Position numbers and translations under genes: made by a program
Source of the DNA: CANRIN01 sp964493515
Lineage (GTDB): Bacteria > Bacillota > Clostridia > Oscillospirales > JAAYOS01
Direction of reading: 5' to 3'
Assembly (NCBI GenBank): GCA_964493515.1
Contig: CAZBNJ010000009.1
Span: forward strand, 1 to 48,833
Length of the DNA: 48,833 bases
Notes under the pieces: model-generated
What the model saw: the letters and a program-made list of their open reading frames with translations, nothing else
Database searches by the model: none
What the model was told of the DNA's origin: nothing
Part shown: piece by piece, positions 1 through 6,517 of the stretch
How positions within the stretch are numbered: position 1 is the stretch's first letter
Layout: each line of letters begins with the position of its first letter

Positions 1-822
1 GATGATAAAAAGAATGTCGCAAGTTTGTACGTGGACTCGCAGACAGTTTTAATGAAAAACATCATTTCAAATATGAAGCTAGATGCCCGACGATGGGGTT
101 ATATAGTTTACGAATATATCCCGCCAGCATCAGGTGACGTGAAGCAATTTGGGACAAATTCAAGGCTGATCGCTGTTGTCACAGTAGTTCCCGATAATGA
201 TCCGGAAAATGCGGATTTCCATTTTTACAGACAGGAAAGTGACAAATCCTGGTCCCACAAACCCGGATCATATATAGTATCAAATAAAGCGTTGTCTAAT
301 GAACCTGGCAAAGTTTTCACCCAAACCACACTAACAAATTCAAACATTAAAGCCCTCGCCAACAGTGGTGCATATAAAGACGGTAGCCTAAAATTCCTGG
401 TTGTAACCAAATCCGCGGCTGTTGACTTCACACATACAGCCAGTTGCTGCGCACTACCATGCAACCAGACTGGCAATGGACACAGCGAATCGGCAATTTA
501 CAAACGTGATACGGCTGGCGATTACAAATTGTCAGCAAAAACCATGCCCAACACCATCGTAAACGGCAAGTTGGACTATGTGTATGACCACGACTTCTTC
601 AGACGCGCCACAAGTAGTAACACGACATACTCGGAGGTTATGTTGTCTTCATCAAACTCCTCACTGATTTTGTATATATACAACAGCAGCGGAACACGGA
701 TCAAAACAATAGCCGCAAATCAACGCGGGGTGAGCTTGCAAATGACGGGACAGCAAACCTACTACTTTGAAGTATTCAGCGAAGAGAATGAAATCGCGAA
801 CTATATCTTAATTTTATCCTAA
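1..822 (+). CDS. Secreted/surface-type protein, 5' end cut by the window; PPC-like C-terminal domain (cassette protein A)
   Basis: The frame is open to base 1 without a stop, so the true start lies outside the window; the first internal candidate start is a TTG at 25. I do not recognise the N-terminal part. The last ~110 residues look like a bacterial pre-peptidase C-terminal (PPC) beta-sandwich: an N-G-K-L-D opening strand, a D-H-D-F-F motif matching the D-x-D-W/F of the family, an L-Y-I-Y-N-S-S-G strand and a Y-Y-F-E-V final strand. PPC domains normally sit on exported enzymes, so export is likely, but the signal peptide would be outside the window. Cysteines cluster just before this domain. 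It is followed 11 bases later by protein B, and the A-B pair is repeated downstream in decayed form. Base composition is visibly AT-richer than the genes after 6 kb. The function is unknown; the PPC call is by pattern only. Confidence 0.6.
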   Translation, partial: DDKKNVASLYVDSQTVLMKNIISNMKLDARRWGYIVYEYIPPASGDVKQFGTNSRLIAVVTVVPDNDPENADFHFYRQESDKSWSHKPGSYIVSNKALSNEPGKVFTQTTLTNSNIKALANSGAYKDGSLKFLVVTKSAAVDFTHTASCCALPCNQTGNGHSESAIYKRDTAGDYKLSAKTMPNTIVNGKLDYVYDHDFFRRATSSNTTYSEVMLSSSNSSLILYIYNSSGTRIKTIAANQRGVSLQMTGQQTYYFEVFSEENEIANYILILS

Positions 823-833
823 GAGGTATCACA

Positions 834-1577
834 ATGAAAAAGAAAAACATTATAATCGTAGTGCTGAGCGCGCTCGTGCTCGCAGGGGCGACCGTCGGGG
901 CGGCATATGCGCTTGACAAGGGTATTTCTTATGAGGTCGCAGTTCCGGACAAAGCCGCAGTTCTCGTGAAGGATGACCCCTCCATCGAGATTAGTTTGGA
1001 CGAGGCGCTTGCTTCTGCGGGTGTGTCTAAAGTCCCGCGCACGGAAGCGCAGAAAACATATTATATTGAGCGCGCGAAGGTGCGCAGTGTTATCTCCGAC
1101 GTTATAGCCGAAGTCAAGGCCGAGAATCCGGGTCTCGAGGAAGTCAACATCGGCTTAGAAGAATGCCTTGATATGACAAAGGAACAGATTAAGCTGTACG
1201 CCAACCTTTTAGCAAAGGAGAAGAATAACAATAGGCCGGGTAGCCTCTGCCCCCGTATTCTCGCGCAGGCGAAGGGAGAAATGCCGCTTGACGCTCCGAG
1301 GCTGACCGTCGAGGCAGTAAATGAGATTATCAGTCAGAGTTCTGACCTCAGTGAGATGTGCGGCAAGATCAGAGAGCGGTATGGCGCACCGGATACCCTA
1401 TGTATGGGTTCGGGGATTCCGGTGACACAGGCGGAGTATTGGCTCGACGACGAGAAAAGCCAATACATCTACATTTGGGCACGCTATGATGAGGGGAAAA
1501 TATTCCTTTGTAACGGCGAAGGGGGCAAGATACTGCTGTGCGCGAATGAAAACTGTCATGACACCGCGGCGGAATGA
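834..1577 (+). CDS. Exported protein of unknown function (cassette protein B, copy 1)
   Basis: 247 residues. It begins with a lysine-rich start, a hydrophobic segment (about residues 5-25) and A-Y-A, so a signal peptide or N-terminal anchor is likely. The start is supported by an AAGAGG-type ribosome-binding site 8-10 bases upstream. The body is unfamiliar, but it shares clear blocks with the genes at 2052 and 2909: D-M-x-x-x-Q-I/M-K-x-Y near the middle, P-R-L-T/S-V-E-A, an x-Y-G-x-x-D turn and Y-W-L-D/N-D-E. These define a small paralogous family. This copy lacks the C-terminal LYS-x-x-DLKA block present in the other two. It has four C-terminal cysteines not shared with them. It lies directly downstream of protein A and is probably co-transcribed with it. 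No function is assigned. Confidence 0.7.
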   Translation: MKKKNIIIVVLSALVLAGATVGAAYALDKGISYEVAVPDKAAVLVKDDPSIEISLDEALASAGVSKVPRTEAQKTYYIERAKVRSVISDVIAEVKAENPGLEEVNIGLEECLDMTKEQIKLYANLLAKEKNNNRPGSLCPRILAQAKGEMPLDAPRLTVEAVNEIISQSSDLSEMCGKIRERYGAPDTLCMGSGIPVTQAEYWLDDEKSQYIYIWARYDEGKIFLCNGEGGKILLCANENCHDTAAE

Positions 1578-1589
1578 GACAGGCGGACT

Positions 1590-2036
1590 TTGTCAGGCGA
1601 CAAGTTACGGTTTCTGCTCGTAACCAAGTCCGCGGCTGTTGACTTTCCTCACGCGGCCCGTTGCTGTGATTCATTCCCATGCCACAATAACGATCACGGT
1701 GAATCGGCAATTTACAAACGTGATACGGCCGGGAACTATATAAAGTCAGCCAAAAGTATATCAAATACTATCATAAGCGGTAAGCTTGACTATAAGTATG
1801 ACCACGACTGGTTCAGGCGTGCCAACTCCGGTAACACAACATACTCGGAGGTACTGCTGTCGTCGAAAAACTCCAAAATGATTTTAGATATCTACGACAG
1901 TAACGGAGAGTTAGTCAAAACGATAAACGGTAACCAAACCGGTGTCGGTTTACAGATGACCGGACAGCAAACCTACTACTTTGACGTGTACAGTACAGCA
2001 GGGGACATACAAAACTATATTTTAATCTTTTCCTGA
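1590..2036 (+). CDS. Truncated paralogue of cassette protein A (PPC-like domain only)
   Basis: 148 codons from a TTG at 1590. The sequence aligns with the C-terminal half of the protein ending at 822, sharing VTKSAAVDF, ESAIYKRDTAG, TTYSEV and QMTGQQTYYF, but the whole N-terminal half is missing and there is no signal peptide. It is in the same frame as the preceding gene, separated only by that gene's TGA and four codons. No ribosome-binding site is obvious before the TTG. This looks like a 5'-deleted duplicate left by recombination within a tandem array. It may be a pseudogene, or be translated at a low level by read-through or re-initiation. The PPC core (D-H-D-W-F, Y-Y-F-D-V) is intact, so the fragment could still fold. 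Confidence 0.5.
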   Translation: MSGDKLRFLLVTKSAAVDFPHAARCCDSFPCHNNDHGESAIYKRDTAGNYIKSAKSISNTIISGKLDYKYDHDWFRRANSGNTTYSEVLLSSKNSKMILDIYDSNGELVKTINGNQTGVGLQMTGQQTYYFDVYSTAGDIQNYILIFS

Positions 2037-2051
2037 GAAAGGGGTATCAAA

Positions 2052-2855
2052 ATGAAAAAGAAAACCATCATAATATGCACGATCGCCGCTACCATTATGG
2101 CAGGGGCATCTGTTGTCGCGGCATATACGCTTGACGGCATCAGCACCATCGCCCACGATGCTCCGATCGAGGAACAGCTCGCGGCTGTGGAAAAGGCAGG
2201 GACAATTATAAAGGAAGTGGTAGACAACAACGGTGACAAGTACTATACTACCATGACAAAGGAAGAAGTGGCCGCAGAGGCAAAACGGGTGAAAACAAAG
2301 GATATTCTTGCCCGCGTCACTGCGAAAAATGAGCATTTCGGCGAAGAGTATGCTACATCATTAAAAGAAGTGGACGGTTTCGGAGAGGATATGATTCGGG
2401 ATTGCTACGATATGAATGAAACTCAGATTAAAGAATACGTAGAGCGTTTGGGGTCAACAAAAAGACGCGGAGGAATTTTAGGTTCTTACCCACGTATTTG
2501 CAATGAGACCCTCGGCATTCAGTCCGCTTCCACCCCGAGGCTGACCGTTGAAGCCTTGGACGCACTTGTCAGCCAAAGCCACAGCGCTGTGGAATTTTGT
2601 AATAACATTAGCAGTCAATACGGCAGCCCAGACTTTTGTTGCCAATTTTCCGGGCGTGAGGGGTTACGGAAACAATACTGGCTCGACGACGAGGGTACTG
2701 AATGGATTGAATTAGTCGTGGTACCCAATAATGATGATTGGGTGGTTGAGCGGATTTCATTGCAAAACTATGATGACTTTTTGAACGGTGATCGTAGTGG
2801 TAAAAAACTGTACTCAAAAAAAGATCTGAAAGCAATTTTCAGTACGGCGGAGTGA
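2052..2855 (+). CDS. Exported protein of unknown function (cassette protein B, copy 2)
   Basis: 267 residues; start supported by a GAAAGGGG ribosome-binding site. The N-terminus closely repeats that of copy 1 (MKKK, a hydrophobic stretch, then A-A-Y-T/A-L-D), implying the same export route. The shared blocks are D-M-N-E-T-Q-I-K-E-Y, P-R-L-T-V-E-A-L, Q-Y-G-S-P-D and Q-Y-W-L-D-D-E-G, ending in LYSKKDLKAIFSTAE. A central insertion relative to copy 1 carries the acidic and lysine-rich region from about residue 45 to 90. It follows the truncated A' gene by 15 bases, so the gene order A-B is preserved in the second cassette. No domain was recognised. All three B copies end in an A-E dipeptide. Confidence 0.7.
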   Translation: MKKKTIIICTIAATIMAGASVVAAYTLDGISTIAHDAPIEEQLAAVEKAGTIIKEVVDNNGDKYYTTMTKEEVAAEAKRVKTKDILARVTAKNEHFGEEYATSLKEVDGFGEDMIRDCYDMNETQIKEYVERLGSTKRRGGILGSYPRICNETLGIQSASTPRLTVEALDALVSQSHSAVEFCNNISSQYGSPDFCCQFSGREGLRKQYWLDDEGTEWIELVVVPNNDDWVVERISLQNYDDFLNGDRSGKKLYSKKDLKAIFSTAE

Positions 2856-2908
2856 AGTCTGCGGCGCGGGAACAGTATTGATCATGTTATTTTAAGGGGG
2901 AAATGAGT

Positions 2909-3637
2909 ATGAAAAAATTGCTGATTTGTGCACTTGCTGCTGCAATGCTGGTTTTGCCGTCATGCACGGATAATACGCAGCACCCCGATAAAGAAAGTCA
3001 TGAAACGTCACCCTCGACGGACGAAGTCAAAGCTCCGGTTGAGGAACAGCTTACGGACGTGCAGGATGCCGAGCAAAAATTGCAAAGCAAAGTGGACATT
3101 CTTGCTCAAGCCATGGCTGAAAACGGAAATTTCACAGAGGACAGTATCCGCAGCGTGAAAGAAAAGAAATTGGATATTAACACACTTTACGATTTCCGCG
3201 ACATGAATGAGGAACAAATGAAGGGGTATATAGATCGCCTGAGTCAGGTGAATCGCTACCAAAGAGGAATCGGACTTGGTTATCTGCGCATTCGCGCTGA
3301 GATTCTCGGCAAAATGTCCGCTGATGGTCCGAGACTGAGCGTCGAGGCCCTAGAGGAGCTTATCAATCAAAGCCATAGCCGTAAGGAACTGTATAATAAA
3401 ATTCGGGCGCAATACGGTGAGGCGGACTTTGTGAACCCCATGAGCGGTTATAGTGGAGGCATGATAGAATATTGGCTCAACGACGAGGGAACCGACTGGT
3501 TTCTGATGGATGTGACTTCCATGGAGGGAATTGTAAGGCAGATAGGTCTGGGCCACTATGATTCCGACAATGGTGTCACAGGCGAGCTGTTGTACTCTTC
3601 GGACGACCTGAAGGCGCTTTACAGCGCAGCGGAGTGA
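2909..3637 (+). CDS. Putative lipoprotein (cassette protein B, copy 3)
   Basis: About 242 residues. Two ATGs lie close together (2903 and 2909); the AAGGGGG ribosome-binding site ends only two bases before the first, so the second gives normal spacing and is preferred. The N-terminus is a lipoprotein signal: M-K-K-L-L, a hydrophobic run and a lipobox L-P-S-C at about residues 16-19. The mature protein should therefore be lipid-anchored to the outer face of the membrane, unlike copies 1 and 2, which lack the cysteine. A charged, Ser/Thr/Glu-rich linker follows, then the family blocks (D-M-N-E-E-Q-M-K-G-Y, P-R-L-S-V-E-A-L, Y-W-L-N-D-E-G-T-D-W, and the LYSSDDLKALYS end). No protein A copy precedes it, so it is a third, partial repeat of the cassette. 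Confidence 0.75.
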   Translation: MKKLLICALAAAMLVLPSCTDNTQHPDKESHETSPSTDEVKAPVEEQLTDVQDAEQKLQSKVDILAQAMAENGNFTEDSIRSVKEKKLDINTLYDFRDMNEEQMKGYIDRLSQVNRYQRGIGLGYLRIRAEILGKMSADGPRLSVEALEELINQSHSRKELYNKIRAQYGEADFVNPMSGYSGGMIEYWLNDEGTDWFLMDVTSMEGIVRQIGLGHYDSDNGVTGELLYSSDDLKALYSAAE

Positions 3638-3777
3638 GGTCGCGCACTGCGGCAGATTGGTCGGCTTTAGTCGATCGACATGACAGCCTGAGGAAGATGA
3701 ATGACGCTCCCCCTGACAGGACTGCGAAAAATGTTTCTCCGACGCGAGTTTTTCAGGAATCGGCCCCCCATACCAAA

Positions 3778-3812
3778 ACGCACATCCGAACACCAAGTGT
3801 TCGGATGTGCGT
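3778..3812. terminator. Bidirectional hairpin terminator between converging genes
   Basis: A perfect 16-bp stem (3778-3793 with 3797-3812) and a CAA loop, with A residues on the left and TTATTTAT on the right, so T-tracts follow the stem on both strands. It lies between the end of the lipoprotein gene (plus) and the end of the ADP-ribosylglycohydrolase gene (minus). Confidence 0.8.
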
Positions 3813-3823
3813 TATTTATGTCC

Positions 3824-3852
3824 CCCGGCCGCGGCAGCCTGCCGCGGCCGGG
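3824..3852. terminator. Second, GC-only hairpin next to the terminator
   Basis: A perfect 13-bp stem of only C and G plus one A-T pair, loop GCC, 11 bases from the previous hairpin. It has no T-tract of its own. It may strengthen termination of the minus-strand gene that ends at 3892, or protect its mRNA 3' end. Confidence 0.5.
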
Positions 3853-3891
3853 CATCGGGAATGATGATATCAATGCTCTCTCCCGGAAGGC

Positions 3892-5472
3892 TCACTGCTT
3901 TTCAATGTGCTCCATCGTCTGCTCCACGCAATCGGAGATCTTGACCGTACCCACGCGGAAGATCGACGTGTGCAGCGTGTCATTTATCGGCTTTGTCCAA
4001 TATTCGGGGATGGAGCCGATCCCGTTTGCCATACCGAGCACGGAGCCGACCGTCGCGCCGTTGCAATCGGTGTCAAAGCCCGTTTCCACCGCCATGCAGA
4101 TGGATCTGGCGTAATCCCCCTCTCCGTACAGAAGCGCCGCGACCACGACCATCGCGTTTGATATCGTATGGCACCAGCCGTGCTGGGTGTATTCGTCATA
4201 TTTGCTGTGGATCATATCAAAGCATTCCTGCTCCGGCATGCCCGCCTTGAAGCTGTCGACCACAGACATCACGCTCTCATAAAGGCGGGAGGTATACGGT
4301 ATCTGCGCAAGACCGCCGGCGATTATTTCCCCGATATCGCTCGTGGTCGCGGCCACGGCAAGCATCGCCGCCACGAACATTTCGCCGTAGATCCCGTTCT
4401 TCACATGGGAAATGGAAGCGTCTCTCCAGGCCATCTCCGCCGCCATCTCAGGGTTGCCCGGGTTGATGTATCCGAAATAGTCCGCACGAATCTGTGCGCC
4501 GATCCACTCGCGGTACGGATTTTTGTAGATCGCCGACTCCGGGGGGCAAAAGCCCTTGACAAAATTGCAGTATGCCACGCGCTCCGCGGTGCAGTAGGCT
4601 CCCTTGCCCTGATATATGAGCCATGCCCTTGAAACATCGTACGGAGTGAAATCCCTGCCGTCGTTTTTAATGATCTCCTGCGCAAGGACCGTGTAGTTCG
4701 TGTCGTCATCGACGGGCATGCCGTTCTGCTCTTCTGCAAAGCAGCCGTTCATATAGCCGAACTTGTGCTTTGCGAGCAGCTCCTCGGTGAAATCGCTTCT
4801 GTAAATGTATCTGTGCATCGGATAGTTGTCCGTATCCTTCAGAAACGCGACGAGCTCGTTGCGGCGGATGCCCTCTGTGATCTTCCCGAGCAGACAGCCG
4901 CAGACCCTGCCCATCCATGCGCCGTGGACCTTGTCCTTCAGGGCGTCCTTGTCATAAGAGACGGGCGCGCCGGCATCTTTGCGCAGCTTTTTGATCTGTT
5001 CAAGCTCAGATGGCTCGACGTACGCATATCCCTCGACCTGCGGGGCGGAGGCGACGATATCGAACAGGATATCGCCGAATTTCTTTTTGATCTCGTCCTT
5101 CGGAAGCCTTGAGATCGCGGAAAAAACATCACTGTATTTCTCGACGTCAAGCCCCTCCTCGACCGACTGCTGATATTCGATCGACAGGCCGGAGGGATAG
5201 AACTCCCAATCGTGCATATTCTGATACTGCGCCTTTATCGAGCGCGTTCTGTTCATCTCCTCGACGGCCCGCCCGTCCTTGTCCAGAATAAGCGCGTCGA
5301 GCGATATATCGAAATATTTTGAGATCGCGATGATCTTTTCCATATCGGGCGTTGCGAGGTCGCTCTCCCATTTCTGAACGGATTGCTGTGATACGCCGAA
5401 TATCTCGGAAAACTGCGCTTGTGTCAGCTTGGCTTCGCTTCGCAGTTTTTTGATCTTATGTCCTATTTTCAT
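3892..5472 (-). CDS. XRE-type helix-turn-helix protein fused to an ADP-ribosylglycohydrolase (DraG family) domain
   Basis: Start chosen at the ATG at 5472 (MKIGHKIKKL), which has AAAGGA nine bases upstream; an earlier in-frame ATG at 5505 has no such site. The product is about 526 residues. Residues ~5-62 form a classic Cro/C1 helix-turn-helix (LTQAQFSEIFGVSQQSVQKWE). An ~115-residue linker follows, and then from ~180 to the end a DraG/ARH-type ADP-ribosylglycohydrolase fold: H-G-A-W-M-G near 184, the metal-binding D-D-D-T at 255-258, and G-F-D-T-D-C-N-G-A at 465-473. Family enzymes use two Mg/Mn ions to remove ADP-ribose from proteins or small molecules. Both metal motifs are present, so activity is plausible. 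The fusion suggests a regulator whose DNA binding or target is tied to an ADP-ribose-related ligand (inference). The gene stands alone, with a palindrome-rich repeat array just upstream. Confidence 0.88.
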   Translation of the reverse strand: MKIGHKIKKLRSEAKLTQAQFSEIFGVSQQSVQKWESDLATPDMEKIIAISKYFDISLDALILDKDGRAVEEMNRTRSIKAQYQNMHDWEFYPSGLSIEYQQSVEEGLDVEKYSDVFSAISRLPKDEIKKKFGDILFDIVASAPQVEGYAYVEPSELEQIKKLRKDAGAPVSYDKDALKDKVHGAWMGRVCGCLLGKITEGIRRNELVAFLKDTDNYPMHRYIYRSDFTEELLAKHKFGYMNGCFAEEQNGMPVDDDTNYTVLAQEIIKNDGRDFTPYDVSRAWLIYQGKGAYCTAERVAYCNFVKGFCPPESAIYKNPYREWIGAQIRADYFGYINPGNPEMAAEMAWRDASISHVKNGIYGEMFVAAMLAVAATTSDIGEIIAGGLAQIPYTSRLYESVMSVVDSFKAGMPEQECFDMIHSKYDEYTQHGWCHTISNAMVVVAALLYGEGDYARSICMAVETGFDTDCNGATVGSVLGMANGIGSIPEYWTKPINDTLHTSIFRVGTVKISDCVEQTMEHIEKQ

Positions 5473-5496
5473 GATCAGGCATCCTTTGTTTTGATT

Positions 5497-5884
5497 ATTA
5501 TACAACTAAGCAATCGCTTTTGCTTGCAAGGAAGCGATTGCGCGGCCGGCAATAGACGCAGCCGTGCGAAGCACGGGAGCGGCAAAGCCGCAAAACCTTG
5601 CAAAGCGAGGTTTTCTGCGTTCATTATACAACGAAGCAATCGCTTTTGCTCGCAAGGAAGCGATTGCGAGGCCGTCAATAGACGCAGCCGTGCGAAGCAC
5701 GGGGGCGGCAAAGCCGCAAAACCTTGCAAAGCGAGGTTTTCTGCGTTCATTATACAACGAAGCAATCGCTTTTGCTCGCAAGGAAGCGATTGCGAGGCCG
5801 TCAATAGACGCAGCCGTGCAAAGCACGGAGGCGGCAAAGCCGCAAAACCTTGCAAAGCGAGGTTTTCTGCGTCTATTATACAAC
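5497..5884. repeat. Three 126-bp tandem repeats rich in palindromes
   Basis: Units begin at 5497, 5623 and 5749 (each starting ATTATACAAC), and a fourth partial start is at 5875-5884. The period is exactly 126 bp, and the units differ from each other at only a handful of bases. Each unit contains four short inverted repeats: GCAATCGCTT/AAGCGATTGC, CCGTGC/GCACGG, GCGGC/GCCGC and AAAACCTTGC/GCGAGGTTTT. Because 126 is divisible by three, long open frames run through on both strands, but none has coding character. The array lies immediately upstream of the HTH/DraG gene start. It could be REP/BIME-like elements, a non-coding RNA repeat, or a MITE-derived array. Confidence 0.9.
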
Positions 5885-6130
5885 AATCGGCCCGAAAAAA
5901 CAAGTAACCACGGTGCGTTTTTTGTACAAGCCGCGGTTGTGCGCGCGCGGCGCGGTGACGTCCGGGAGTGTGCTGCGAAGGGGATGCGTTTGCGATTTCG
6001 AATGAGGGATTTGGACCCTTACGTAAAGTAATGCTTTGCGGAGCAAAGCTACCGATTCTCTTCACTTTTCTCTGGAAACGACAAATTTAGTGAAGAGAGA
6101 AAAACGATAAGAGAATAGTGAAGAGAACAA
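5885..6130. other. Non-coding stretch between the repeat array and the tRNA genes
   Basis: I see no gene here. There is one perfect hairpin GCTTTGC-GGA-GCAAAGC at 6033-6049, whose GCAAAGC arm resembles the arms inside the 126-bp repeats. There are also inverted and direct copies of TTCTCTTCACT/AGTGAAGAG at about 6054-6127. These may be further degraded repeat material. Confidence 0.4.
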
Positions 6131-6168
6131 AAGAAACGACAATTCTCTGTCGGAAATTGTCGTTTCTT
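6131..6168 (-). terminator. Terminator of the tRNA-Thr/tRNA-Tyr transcript
   Basis: A perfect 14-bp stem (6131-6144 with 6155-6168) and a 10-base loop. On the minus strand it is followed by TTTTGTTCTCTTC and begins two bases after the tRNA-Tyr CCA. Confidence 0.85.
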
Positions 6169-6170
6169 TC

Positions 6171-6255
6171 TGGTGGGGGAAGGTGGATTCGAACCACCGA
6201 AGTCACTGACAACAGATTTACAGTCTGCCCCCTTTGGCCACTCGGGAACTCCTCC
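6171..6255 (-). tRNA. tRNA-Tyr (GTA)
   Basis: An 85-base class II tRNA with a long variable arm and an encoded CCA. The anticodon loop C-T-G-T-A-A-A gives GTA (Tyr), and the T-loop is TTCGAAT with a GGTGG/CCACC stem. The acceptor stem GGAGGAG/TTCCCCC has one A-C mismatch at pair 3 and a G-T at pair 7, which is a little irregular. It lies downstream of tRNA-Thr in the same transcript. Confidence 0.95.
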
Positions 6256-6316
6256 ATATTCGGTTGTGGAAATTGGGCGGACACCCGGATATGGTGTCGG
6301 AGGGAAAAGAGTGTGG

Positions 6317-6385
6317 AGAAAAACCGTCAGGGTTTTTCTTCGCGTTTTATCACCATTTAAAAAATGCAGTGCATTTTTTAAATGG
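6317..6385. other. Hairpins in the tRNA spacer
   Basis: Two inverted repeats lie between the tRNAs: AGAAAAACC/GGTTTTTCT (6317-6339, 5-base loop) and a near-perfect 33-base palindrome at 6353-6385 (16-bp arms around one G). The palindrome's right arm includes the bases complementary to the tRNA-Thr CCA end. They may be processing signals or a leaky terminator between the tRNA genes. Confidence 0.5.
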
Positions 6386-6458
6386 AGCTGGTGACCGGAA
6401 TCGAACCAGCAACCTGCTGATTACAAATCAGCTGCTCTGCCTGTTGAGCTACACCAGC
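6383..6458 (-). tRNA. tRNA-Thr (TGT)
   Basis: 76 bases including an encoded CCA. The acceptor stem GCTGGTG/CACCAGC is perfect. The D-stem is GCTC/GAGC, the anticodon stem GCTGA/TCAGC with loop TTTGTAA (anticodon TGT), and the T-loop TTCGATT. First gene of the tRNA-Thr/tRNA-Tyr pair. Confidence 0.96.
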
Positions 6459-6480
6459 ACATTCCGACATCAGCCTTGTT

Positions 6481-6509
6481 ATAATACCACATCGCACCCG
6501 CGCTGTCAA
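6481..6509 (-). promoter_or_regulatory. Promoter of the tRNA-Thr/tRNA-Tyr genes
   Basis: On the minus strand, TTGACA (6504-6509), a 17-base spacer and TATTAT (6481-6486). It ends 22 bases before the first base of tRNA-Thr. Confidence 0.8.
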
Positions 6510-6517
6510 GCGGTTTT

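Noticed and set aside
5497..5884. CRISPR array
   Set aside because: The repeats are contiguous 126-bp units without unique spacers, and there are no cas genes nearby.
5475..6065. Long frames in both strands through the 126-bp repeats (up to 196 codons)
   Set aside because: The period is divisible by three, so any frame repeats; the sequences are the same short peptide copied three times, with no start signal.
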